Shown here piece after piece: positions 12,851-24,074 of a stretch of DNA of 64,000 nucleotides. This DNA is from Paragordius varius (Eukaryota > Nematomorpha). A program made the translations under genes and the position numbers. Location of the stretch: the NCBI GenBank assembly GCA_964247055.1, contig OZ176052.1, positions 3,410,001-3,474,000 of the forward strand. Reading direction: 5' to 3'. Every line of letters begins with the position of its first letter. The first letter of the stretch is position 1. The notes under the pieces are model-generated. The model ran no database searches. It saw only the letters and a program-made list of their open reading frames with translations, and was not told where the DNA came from.

Positions 12851-14704
12851 AATATGAGCACAAAAAGAGGTTGTAAATTCAACGATAAATTAATGAAAGA
12901 TTTTCCTTTTATTTAAAAAACGAAGAATGAATCATCTGTTAAATGTCTTATATGCAAGGAGGAATTCACCCTAGCACATGGCGGCAAGCATGATATTACA
13001 AAGCATATGGAAACACAGAAACATAAAAAATGTTTAGATATGGCGACATCATCTTACAAAATGAGCGATTTTTTTCGAAAAACCGCTTTTGGAGAGGAAG
13101 AAAAGAATTTGGCACTAGCCGAAGGCGTTTTATCTTTTCACGCCGTTAATCATCATTCCTTTAGATATATGGACTGTACCTCACAGGTTATTCGCATGTT
13201 ATTCCATAAAAAATTTACACATGCCCGTACAAAGGCTGAAGCCATTGTGTGCAATGTCCTTTCGCCACATGCATTTTCTGAAATACAAAAAGATTTGCTA
13301 AAAATTAATTTCTTATCCCTATACTCTGATGCATCAAATCACCATGAAACAAAATTTCCCACTTTGATAAGATATTTTGATTCAGAAACCGGAGTAAAAA
13401 TTAAAATTTTAGATTTAATTTCCCTACCCGGTAAAAATTCCGAAATAATATTTACTTCAATAATGAATATTCTAGAAAAAAATAATACAAAAGACAAAAT
13501 TATCGCATATTGCGCTGACAACACCAATACGAACTTTGGTGGTAAAGCAAAGAGGGGAACAAAAAATATTTTTCATAAAACAGATAATCTTAATCAAAAC
13601 ATTATTGGCGTTGGGTGTGCAGCGCAATACACAACGCTATTCAAACAGCTGCTGATTTGTTACCCCTAGATGTGGAAAATGCAGTTGTTAAAATATATTC
13701 CTATTTTTATATATAGACGGTACGTGTTGAAACGCTTAAAGAATTCTGTGAAAATGCAGGAGTTCAATATCACAAAATGCTTGGATATTGTAAAACTCGT
13801 TGGTTAGCTTTTATGCCAGATATCGAGAGAATTTTAAAAATGTATGATCCTTTAAAATCTTTTTTTATCACAGGACAAATGTCCTACAACTTTAAAAAAG
13901 TTTATTGAAAGTAATTCTAAAAATATGGTTAAAATTCTTACATAATAAAGCTTCTTTCTTTCAAAATGTTATTAAATTTATAGAAGGTGATTTCGGCAAT
14001 CGAAGTAGCCAATGAAGTTAATAACCTAAAATTCCAATGTCAAGAACGTTGGAAAATAATTTTATACCATTAACCATCCGCAATATAATAAATAATTTAG
14101 AAAAACAAGGCTTAATAAATCGCCAAGATATTCTGTACCATATAAAAATGTTTTATACAAACTGTAAAGATTATTTGGAAGACTGGACGACGCGATTCAA
14201 TGAAATTGATCATTTTTATTGGATAATATTAAAATCAGAATTTAATTGGTGCGATGTTCAAAAATCATTTGATTATATCTGCTCCCAAAAATTCTCAAAA
14301 AGTAATCTTTCAGAAAATGATCTTTTTTCTGAAGTATCATTAGTTAAAAGATATATTAATAATGAAAAACTTAAATTATGGACAAAAGAAAAATATACAG
14401 TAGAAAAGAAATGGTTGGAAATATTTCAACATTTTGAAGCCATATATTACATACAATATATTTTAAAAATTGTGGAATTCGCACTATCTTTACCTGGAAC
14501 CAACGCTGCTACTGAGCGCGTTTTTTTTACAGTAAATCAGGTGTGGACATCGGAAAAATCAATTTAAATGTTGAAACATTAAAGGCCGTTTTATATGTCA
14601 AATATAATTTGACAAATTCTTGTGAAGACTTCAATATTTTAAAAAATGATGACAATCTGCTAAAACGCATTCACTCAAACAAAAAATATACCAAAGAATA
14701 AAAT
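12851..14704 (+). pseudogene. hAT transposase remnant (forward copy)
   Basis: The reading starts MSTKRGCKFNDKL and soon meets a stop at the codon after DFPFI. A C2H2/BED-like finger follows (CLICKEEF..GGKHDITKHM). The longest open part, 13007-13669, contains THARTKAEAI and FLSLYSDASNH, typical of the hAT group related to ZBED, ZNF862 and SCAND3 proteins. After GVGCA the frame shifts, so the next stretch (a TRWLAFMPDIERI segment near 13800) is read in another frame. A further open part, 14037-14567, ends with the hAT dimerisation motif, seen as FALSLPGTNAATERVFF. At least three lesions are visible, so it is not expected to make active transposase. Confidence 0.9.
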
Positions 14705-14764
14705 ATTTTCTTTAAAGTTTTTGTGTTAATAAATAAACAAAATTACTTAAAATATTGTATAAGT

Positions 14765-15565
14765 CTTCATAATTTGTCAAATTATATTTGAACACATAAA
14801 ATGGCTTTTATACAACATTTAAATTTGATTCCGTGTCCTTACTTAATTTACTGTGGAAAAACGCGTTCAATAGCAGTGGTTCAGGTAAAGATAATGCAAA
14901 TTCTACAATTAAAATATTATTGTATGGAACATAATTTGTTTAAAAATGATATATTTAACCATTTCTATCCTACGTATTTTTTTCTGTTGTCCATAAGATA
15001 AGTTTTCATTCAATATATTTATTTAATAATGAGACTTCATAAAAAAGTGTCATTGTGCACCGTCTTGTCTTCCAAATAATCGTTTCTGTTTGTATAAAAC
15101 ATTTTTATATTCTGGCTATTCGTTGAGCCTTATTTTTTTGGATGCTTTATAAAATTGCGATTAGGTAATGGTATAAAATTATTTTCTAACCTTTTTTGAC
15201 TTGGAAATTTGACTTTTGTCCTGTGATAAAAAATAGGATTCTAGAAGATCACATTTTTATAAATATTTCAATCGTTGGCAAAAGAGCTAACCAACAGTTC
15301 TACAATATCCAAGCATTTTAACATCTATATATCCAGGGGTAACCAATCAGTAGCTGTTTGAATAGCGTTGTGTATCTGCCAATAATGTTTTGATTAAGAT
15401 TATTCGCTAAATTGTTAAAAATATTTTTTGTGCCGCTTCTTGCATCACCAAGCGCATTTTGTAATGATTTCGTCTTTATTATTTTTTCTAGAATATTAAA
15501 ATCACTTCACCCTTTGTTCGTGCACATGTAAATTTATTGAATAAGCTACAAACAACCTGTGAGGT
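14765..15565 (-). pseudogene. hAT transposase fragment (inverted copy)
   Basis: On the minus strand, CTSQVVCSLFNKFTCARTK near 15560-15500 matches CTSQVIRMLFHKKFTHARTK of the forward copy. It then jumps to ILEKIIKTKS, showing an internal deletion of roughly 200 bp. Later parts match GTKNIF, FKQLL, FFITGQ and the FALSLP end of the forward copy. The inner junction near 14765 mirrors 14590-14630 almost base for base. This copy carries many stops and indels and is more decayed than the forward copy. Confidence 0.85.
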
Positions 15566-15959
15566 ACAAATTTTTTTATATTTATAATGTATTTGTGTTA
15601 AAAATAAAATATTACAATAAATTTTTTGTATAAAATTTTTTAGTTGTACCCCCCAATGACCTCCCCCCCTTCTCAGATTTGTCCCGCTTTTTCCTTCAAA
15701 AAATCTGGTCACCTTAAGTATCACCGATAATTATTTTAATAATTTGAAATAAATAGAGTTAATGGAGATAAAAAATAATAATAAACATATTCAATAAAAA
15801 AATGTCTTTAATCATTTCTTTTACGGGTTTTTGCATAGGCTGAAATATTGTGTACTCGAAATTGACCATATTTAATCTGCCCTATTAATGTTTTCTACTA
15901 TCATTGGATTTATTTTAAATATTAGTTTAACGAAATCATGGTTAAAAGATCTAATTTAA

Positions 15960-16870
15960 AATTCTGTTCATACAGCTGGGATCAAAGGATATAAAAAGTA
16001 AATCATTTGTGGTCCCTTTTTGAAGGAAAGAATGATATTATACAACCCCAAAAATGTATACTACGCCTATTTTGTATGGCGTCTCAGTTATAAACCGGTA
16101 GACCCCTACCCATAGACCTATATGAAAAAAGCGCTAAGTTAAATTTTTTGCCTTAATTGGGAAAAATTTGGAATCATCTTTGAGACCATCGTCTTATGGG
16201 TAATTCGCAATATCGACACTAAATAATCGTTATATGATGGCGTTTTAGGGCATAAAGACCCCAAATTAACGGCTAATAAAAAACCCGACCTTAATTACCT
16301 AGTTACGGGTAATATTTCAAGCTTTTAATGAGCTCATATGGCTTCATAAATTTTCTGTATAGCTCCAAAACAATGCAATTTCTATATAGTGGCGCAGTTT
16401 TAGCGGCTATCTGTTTACCCAGCAGCCAATATTAAAAAAACGCAAGGCTAAAATTCTTGCCTATTAACAGAGAATAAATCGAATCCTCAGTGAAACCATC
16501 TCATACCCTGGGCAAAAAATTATTATTTTTTTGAAAAAAATGGCATTTTACGGGGGGAACGAGTAAAAAGAGAGCCTAAATTTTAAAAGTAAGCCGACTA
16601 GGTTCGGCGCAATCAAAAAAATTAAAAATAATCATATTTGAAATCGAATGGTCCAACATGTTTTCCGGAAAATTGTCTCATAGAAACGATTTTTTTGGAC
16701 TTCTGTTTTCAAAAAAACCCGTTTTTTACAATGGGGTGGGCCCGAACTGGGAGCCCAATTCAAAAAAGGGCGAAGCTATTGTCGGGACATTCAATTGATT
16801 ATATTTTTTGACATTTGGATTTGAATGGGTCCGGTTTTCCGGAAACAGATCACAAAGCTAGCATTTTCCA
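15960..16870. repeat. Degenerate ~165-bp satellite-like array (locus 1)
   Basis: Landmark phrases recur at a spacing of about 160-175 bp: GAATCATCTTTGAGACCATC near 16170, GAATCCTCAGTGAAACCATC near 16480, CCGGAAAATTGTCTCA near 16670 and CCGGAAACAGATCACAAAG near 16840. Each monomer also holds a run of A followed by GCG..GCTAA. The monomers are strongly diverged. The same words recur at 37040-38170, 61690-62008 and 63467-64000. Confidence 0.6.
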
Positions 16871-17039
16871 TTTTTATAAATATAATACATTATAATGATC
16901 GGAATAGAAATGCTGGTATAAACAGTCTTTCCGAACCAGAAGATTTTATGATATATTTATCTACGATAATTGTTATTTTACTTTATAACAATAATTTTAC
17001 AAGTTAAAAAACATTTTCTGTTAAATTGTATTTTGATCA

Positions 17040-17107
17040 CTCGCACCCATAATTTTGATAAGTGACCCCAAATGGGGTCGCGACCCATAGTTTAAGAAGC
17101 CCTGGTC
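17040..17107. mobile_element. Fragment of a hAT MITE end
   Basis: The words GGGGTCGCGACCCATAG and TTAAGAAGCCCTGG form a typical hAT MITE 3' terminus (inverted: CCAGGGCTTCTTAA). I found no matching left end, so only this end is claimed. Confidence 0.4.
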
Positions 17108-17465
17108 TGGGACAAAAAGCGAAAAGATAATAAGGTTTTAACTTTGAAACCATGACGTTTAAACAAATAATATTATATATTTGTGTTACGGTGATCGATC
17201 GATACTAAATATTAGTTAGCATAAATCAAAATCCAGAATTCACATAGAATTTTGAAAAGACTCTATATATTCATCTAAAAATTTTAATCTTTTGACTCTA
17301 TAAATTCATATTCAACATATGTTTACTGTGTTAATAATTTAATGAATGGCCTAGTTAGCTCTTCAACAAAAATACAAAAACTATAGTATATAAAATAATT
17401 TATAGCGTAAAATTTTATATACAAATAAATGAATATAATAATTTGTATAATATCCACTCCATTTT

Positions 17466-20400
17466 TCATCTGTTTTTAAGTCTCAGAAATAAAGGCAACG
17501 GAGATTTGGAAATATTATCGATATTACTGGGATATACGGGTGATAATTGAGTGATATTGGTTTCATCAAAATAATTAACATTTTCCGTAATGTTTAAGCA
17601 AGGTGTTTCTTTAATAAAACTTTCATCAAATAAAATTTCACTTTGATTAACAATGTTTGTCGTTACGTTATTTAGCATATCGTTGGTTTTGACAGAACAA
17701 TCTCCCAAATCTAAAACAAAGAAAAAGCCATATATCTATGTTTATAAAATTTGTATAAAAAAGTGTTTAAATTCAAAAAAGTATACTTGATAAATTAAGT
17801 TCTGTACTATCTAAAAACAAAGTAGAATAATTTGTATGATTAAGTAGTAATGTATCATCCATACAGGAGCATCCAATTTGATGATTCTGTTGGTTACAAA
17901 CATGCGAATTTTTGACGAATTCTTCCGTAATATACGGCGATTTTTTGTGTTTGGAAACAGTTGATGTATTAAAGATGTTTTTTATGGGAGTTGTAATTTT
18001 ATTTTTTTCAGCTATCCTCAATTTTGCCATAAAATCGGTAATTAGATAATTATTAACAATCGGCTCATTGATTGTTTCTTTGGTTGAAGCGTTCTTTTTA
18101 TTGAGATTCTTGCCAGTTTTATTGGTTGCTGCTTTAGCATCTAAAATTAATGAAGTAATAAAATGATTTGTGAAATTTTTAACACATTATTTAGACCACA
18201 GGGGTGGCCTTAAATAGCTTCGCGGGCCGCATTCACAAAATATATAGGTATTGATAAATATTTTATTACATTTCAAACATAAAACTGTAAAAACTACTGT
18301 TTTTAATTTCTAATTCATTGCCAAAATTGGGTACGATGTATTCAGAAAATTTGCATAAGACAAAAAATTTTACTTACATTTAGTAAAATTTTGTATGTAG
18401 AATTTCTCGCGGGCTGCCAAATATTTTGGAGGGCCGTGTGTTGGCCCCCCTGGTTTAAACCAAATAAATTTATTCTTTATTTATTAGGTTTATTGGTATG
18501 AAAAATTCTTTTATATAAATAGGTTTTTAAAAACACATTTAATATTAAATTTTATTCCACTCTAAAAACAAACTGATTTGAACAAAAATATAAACCAAAT
18601 ATGACCCCAAACCCTAAATATTATAATATCTCATACTTTTTGCCGTTAGATACATTGTAATCTGATCTGGATACATACTAGTTACAATGTAATCACGGAT
18701 AGGAAACTCAAAAAATTGATTTGTGCTTTTGGATTCTTTCAACATGGTTTTTAACCATTTCTTATTGCTGACAATTTTTGACTCATTATTCGCCGTTAAC
18801 ATTACTTTACTATTATATATTATTTTATAATTTTTGTCATCATGAATGAATCGAATGACAAAATATTTGTTTTGAAGTTTGTGTTGTGTTTTAACAATAG
18901 TCTCTGGCTTTAAACCATATAAATGCGCAAGAATATTTGCAAATAAATTTCCTTCATCCTCACCCTTTTCAGATGAAAAATGGTGTAAGGCACCCATGTG
19001 GTAAATTAGGTAAGGAAATAATTTTTCAAATGTATACTCAGGGTCCCAATCAAGATTCTGACGCATAAAATTCTAGCAAGTTCAAGGAATAAATCATTAT
19101 TTTTTTTGAATAAACTGGTTAAAACCAAAGTTATTAACAAGTGTTGCAAATTACATGTAATTTTAAGAAAACAAAACCTAAACCAATGACACATTATTAA
19201 CAAAATATCAATCGAATATTTATAAATTTAATGGTGATATTTTGGGCTATAAAATTAAAAAAATATTTATTTCAGTTCCAGAGAGAGTAAAATCTTATAC
19301 AGAATGTCTTAGTTAGATGTTTGTTTAACATAAAATCTATGAATAAAAAATCATTATTAGTTAGCAAAATCAAACAAATGAGTGGTCTAGTTAGTATCAA
19401 ATTTATTCTATTGTATTCACCATAAAATATAAAAAAACTTAACTTACCAGTACACCCTCAATATCCGGCACAGTATGTTTCAATTCATCTTTCGTCGGTA
19501 TATATTCCTTATTATCTAGGCATTTAAATTCCTTAACGACCTATAAAATAACGCCCAAAAAATAATAGCAATAAATATATTTTCACGGGCATAAATTTGT
19601 TCGGACAGATAATTACATATTTTATGAAAAAGACTAAAAAATATTTTTTAATTGTTTTAAGCCCATCAATACGAAACTCACTTAATTTGAAAGGTATTTG
19701 CGTTTATATCAATTTGATAATCCAAAATATATAAAACAATTATCAAAGGGATGTTTATAAAAGGTATCAGAATCTACTATCCAAAAAAACACTCTAACTC
19801 TATTTATAATAAACTCATTTTTAATAAAAAAAAACATGACCCCAATTATCAACAAAATCATTTTTTTAATAAACATAGAAGTTATTCTATTAAATTTTGA
19901 AAACAAGAAAATATAAATTTTATAAACCTCATCTATTGGGAATGAATTAGATGGTATGGTCAAAACTTTTTTACACAAATTCAATTCCATTTTGTGGTAG
20001 GCTAAAATTGTTTGAGCCAAATGCCAGGTACAATCACAATTTTCTGCAAAATTATATGGGCAAATATGAACATCCTTAATTATAAAATAAAAAAAAATTT
20101 CATCAGATTTTAAAAAACTTGATTTGGTGCCGGAATTACAATGTTTCCCACACAATTCCAATTCAACCAAAAATGTATAAAAAGGATCACGTCTCCATTC
20201 ATAAATTCTATATATATATATATATATATAAATACGAATCATCTTTTATAGATATAAAAATATAGAAGAACGAAAGACATGACATTTAAAAACCAATCTT
20301 TACACAATATATTACAGACATATAATATTCATTCATCTCAATAATTCAATTTCTAATTTCAGTTTCTTAAATGATAAAATCAATCGCAATTAACCAAAAA

Positions 20401-21552
20401 AGTACAAAAAATAATATACTTGTCAAGTAGGGAGAATCCTTTAATTTGAGAATTTTGGTTTTTCTTCAAATTAGAGAGGAAATTGAACACACTTTCTTTA
20501 CCGATACCAGGTATGCCTCGTGGAAAATAATCACATCCAAGTAATAAGGCACAAGCTATTAAATCATCCTGTGTAAGGCCCAGCGATGTTTTAATGTGTT
20601 GCGAATCGTAAAAATCAACTTTGTTTTTCTACTTATATTATCAAAATAAATATATAAAGGGTTGGGTTTCGTTGATCAAGCCAAAAATAACCATACTTAG
20701 TATGTGAAAAATAGATTGATCATTATAAAAAAAGCACACAAGTTGTGATTAATTAAAACTTGATTATTAATTAAATTGTTCAGGTACTAGCATGAAAGAT
20801 AATTATAATAATTTTATAAACTTTATTTTAAAGATAAATTTTATATAGATATATATCTTTGGATAAACATATGTTTAATTTTTCGCTGTTGTTTTCAAAA
20901 GCGGTTACAATTACAACGGATCAGATCAACTCTAATATAAACTTTTAAGTTTTTTTAACTTGGGTAATTACTTTAATATCAATATCTTTGAAAATATGCA
21001 ATCCTCCGTATACAAAAATATCACTATCTGAAGAAATGCAACCGTCCACAATCTATTATATAAAAAATTTAAAACTAATTTTTGATTCAGTAAGGCACAC
21101 AATTTTTCAGCTTCAGTTTTACTTTTATAATATGGTATTCCCATTAATGTGATTAATTCAATGCACTACTGATTATATTCCAATTTCTTACCTTGTTTGA
21201 AACTTTATTCAACCTATGCCGTGTTTTGGTAAAATTTTTGCCACCATCTAAGCGTTTATTAATTGTTTCCATTTTTAACTTCGGAGGTTTTCCATCAATT
21301 ATAAATACTAGAAAAATTTGGTTCTGATATAACTCTACTATTCGAAAAAATAAATTTCTATGCAAATAATTAAATATTTTAAAACCTCAGGTAAAAATTT
21401 GAGGATAATGGGTTTTGAAATTTTAAACTAATATTAACACTTTCACAAACCCAAATGCTAAGATCGACAGCCAAAAATTTGCATCTCAAATTCTCCAAGC
21501 TGAGAGATTGTTTGTATTTTAAAATTGCCTCCCATATATTTTGCACTCCCAT
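17466..21552 (-). CDS. GEN1: GEN1-like Holliday-junction resolvase (XPG/FEN1 nuclease family)
   Basis: GEN1 cuts four-way DNA junctions symmetrically in the nucleus to resolve recombination intermediates. Ten exons: 21552-21386, 21357-21192, 21165-21076, 21052-20972, 20628-20420, 20207-19928, 19540-19448, 19072-18637, 18140-17787 and 17710-17466, giving 706 residues (human about 908). The start MGVQNIWEAIL fits the family's MGVNDLWQIL, whose Met is processed to expose the N terminus in the active site. Acidic catalytic residues are kept: D30 (AVDLS), E129 and E131 (TEAE), D150 and D152 (SDSD) and D201 in GCDYFPRGIPGIG. A Cys-rich segment (CDCTWH) and a chromodomain-like region follow. The last residues, SPLPLFLRLKNR, match the human end DSPLPLRQRLK. 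Introns 1-3 are 28, 26 and 23 nt; the others are 76-496 nt. Confidence 0.95.
18198..18453. mobile_element. hAT-type MITE in GEN1 intron 8
   Basis: The ends CAGGGGTGGCC and GGCCCCCCTG are imperfect inverted repeats. Flanks TTTAGACC and TTTAAACC fit an 8-bp target duplication with one mismatch. The element lies wholly inside the 496-nt intron 18636-18141 and makes up about half of it. Confidence 0.75.
20209..20231. repeat. (TA)n microsatellite at a GEN1 splice acceptor
   Basis: On the minus strand the TA run leads directly into the TAG acceptor of GEN1 exon 6 (exon starts at 20207), so the microsatellite forms the end of intron 5. Confidence 0.8.
21053..21385 (-). other. Three ultra-short GEN1 introns (28, 26, 23 nt)
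   Basis: Introns at 21385-21358, 21191-21166 and 21075-21053 start GTTTTA, GTAAGA and GTTTTA and end CATAG, AGTAG and AATAG. Removing them restores one frame in which the human order LRNLFFRI, then EAE, then DGC..D is continuous. None is a multiple of three, so the conserved protein cannot be read without removing them. Confidence 0.93.
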
Positions 21553-21602
21553 TTTGTATACATGCGCATAAACCGCTGGTTGATGTGTGACTCGCTGTTC
21601 TG
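21553..21602. promoter_or_regulatory. 50-bp bidirectional region between GEN1 and Dab start codons
   Basis: The GEN1 ATG (minus strand, 21552-21550) and the Dab ATG (plus strand, 21603-21605) face away from each other with 50 bp between them. The stretch is about 46% G+C, higher than its surroundings. In the Dab frame a TGA lies at 21588-21590, and no AG acceptor occurs between it and the ATG, so the Dab start cannot be extended upstream within this exon. Either both 5' UTRs are very short or the two transcripts overlap at their 5' ends. No TATA box is claimed. Confidence 0.6.
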
Positions 21603-23256
21603 ATGGATAGGACTGAACGCAACAATTCCTTTAAATCTGTTACATCTTCACAAGATTCCCAAATTCTGTCAAATATAAACAATGGCCCATCAAATGTACG
21701 AAAATCTATTAAAAAAGATTTTGGTACGTTTGGAAAGCGTAAAAAAGCACCAAGTTTTATTGCAATCAATTTTATAGATGATTCGAATGATGCAAAGTTT
21801 ATGGCCTTAACTCATGGATTGGAATATAATTGCAAATTTATTGGTTGTATCATAGTTAATGAGCTTAGAGGTAAGGCTGTATGTCAGGAAGCATTACAAA
21901 ACCTTAAAGTAATCTAAAATATTATATTTTAGCTCAAAATTAAAAGTGATAATGCTCATAAACAAAAAATAATATTCAAAATATCACTTAACGGAATCAG
22001 TATTTTTGATGCAAAAAATAAGGTTTTTATTGCCTATTATTAATAGATTCTTTTGCACAAACATCCAGTCAATCGCATATCTTTTGTCAGCAAAGATACC
22101 AAAGATAATCGTTGTTTTGGATACATTGTTTCCTTAGAGGATAAATCAATTAAATACTTTGGATACAAATCTGAAAAACCCGTATTAATTATTTCAATCC
22201 CTTTTTATATCAAGCAATATCCCAATATTTAAACTTAATTTACAATTTTTATTTTAAAATTCATACTTATATGTTTAATTTTATCTTTTTGAAACATGTT
22301 TAAAAATTTAACCTCATTATTTAATGTTTATACTCTGAATCCATATTGATAAATAATCTATCTCCGAACATCGCCTAATATACCATTTGCAGTTCAAATT
22401 CACCCTTAAATTCGAATTCACCCTTGAACAATTTAAATTCACCCTAAAAATAAATTGTCTGTTTTCGGGCTGATATAACTCATTATTAATATGAAATATA
22501 ACTTTATGGCTTATTTTATTATTTTTTTAGTATTACTTAAAATACAAACGAAATTTCAATTAAAAATAGAAAATAAAGTTATATGAAATCCTAAAAAACC
22601 ATAATTTTTTTAGGGTGAATTTAAATTGTTCAGTGTGAATTTGAATTTTAAATGGTATATTAAAGATTAATTTCATATTAAATATAAAAACTCATTTATA
22701 AAAAAAGAATTTTCGATATATCCCCCTTGAGAATTACAATTTTCTTATGCCAGGCCGAAATAGTTGTAACCGCAATCCATGATCTTTTTATGATCATCAA
22801 AGAAATAAAAAGCCGCACGTCCGGTAATGGCGCTTCTGTGTTTAACACATCAAATAATTCAAATTCAATTAACAATAATACTAATAATAGCAATTTGTTG
22901 TTAAATTCAACATTTGATATTCTCAACTCATCATCACGCACTTCAAGTGTTTTGGGAGGTGAAATACAAAGTAATAAATACCCTTTTAGAATAATTTTCA
23001 TTACTGAGATATCATTTTAATTATCTGCATCTAAATCCAGTAAATATCTCTTTTTCCCCTATAATGACTGGCCTTTTTATTAATTAACTTATTTAATTAA
23101 GGCCTTAAACTATTTTTTATTCTCAATATGATGGCAAAAATTAAAAATAATCTTTCATATATATATATTTTTTTGAAATATCTGCTATGGTTTAAAAAAA
23201 TTTTATACATTTTTTATGAAATATTTTTCCCAAATTCGGTTATTATGGATGGAGCG

Positions 23257-23294
<38 letters not shown>

Positions 23295-24020
23295 ACATTT
23301 AACCCTTGTTTTTAACTCTAGAATAAATTGCATGGTTTTAAATCCCTATATTTTATTTATTAAACATGAAATTTCATTTCAAATTACCTATTATACGAAA
23401 AATATAAACCATGCCATAAAATATTTCACATTAATGATGAGTTAACACCAAACATTTAAGGTATTTTAGGATGAATTTGGAGTCTTTTTAAGGGTGAATT
23501 TCAGGTCTAAATTGGTATATAATATATAATTGTTGTGGTTATTAAAAATAATTTTTTACTTAATCTAATAATATTTTTCTGCATAGGCTTTTATAATCAT
23601 TATATATAATTATATGTATTTAGCTCCCGTGTCTACCAAATCAGGGATAGTAGCAACCCAATTAAATACTCTCATACAGAATACTGATTTACTTTCCATA
23701 TCTGATCCGGTTTTCTTTTACTATATATTTAAATTTATTTTATACATGGGTTTTTATGACAAGATGTGCTGAAAATTTAAATTCTATTTTATTTTTGTTT
23801 AATTGATTAGTTTTCGCCAATTAGTAGTACCACTGCTCCATCCGCACAAATAGATCCGTTTGTGCTGAATCCGTCTTTTCTTAATATCGAACCTACAAAA
23901 AATGGTATGTGTTCTTAGAAATTTTTTGAGGAAAATTTTTAATTATACTTTAAAACATGGGTGTCTAGTATGCGGCATTCCGCGAAATTCGGTGTGCTGC
24001 CCACGGAAAATTTTAACAAT

Positions 24021-24074
<54 letters not shown>

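Larger units (their letters stand above)
12323..15716 (+). mobile_element. hAT transposon with an internal inverted second copy
   Basis: The left end TAAAGTGACCAG and the reverse complement of the right end, TAAGGTGACCAG, are 12-bp TIRs with one mismatch. They are bounded by a perfect 8-bp target duplication, AGTATCAC, at 12315-12322 and 15717-15724, the length typical of hAT. The forward transposase remnant occupies about 12851-14704. From about 14765 to 15565 a second, internally deleted transposase fragment lies in the opposite orientation. The outermost 150 bp on the right is not an inverted copy of the left end, so the element keeps one true 5' and one true 3' end. A roughly 75-bp segment is tandemly duplicated at about 12640 and 12760. 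Clear TIRs and an intact target duplication suggest moderate age; the coding part is decayed. Confidence 0.93.

Noticed and set aside
22696-23001. Minus-strand frame of 101 codons, and other antisense frames in Dab, ANKIB1 and PHF14
   Set aside because: Each overlaps a conserved coding exon on the other strand and has no family resemblance of its own.
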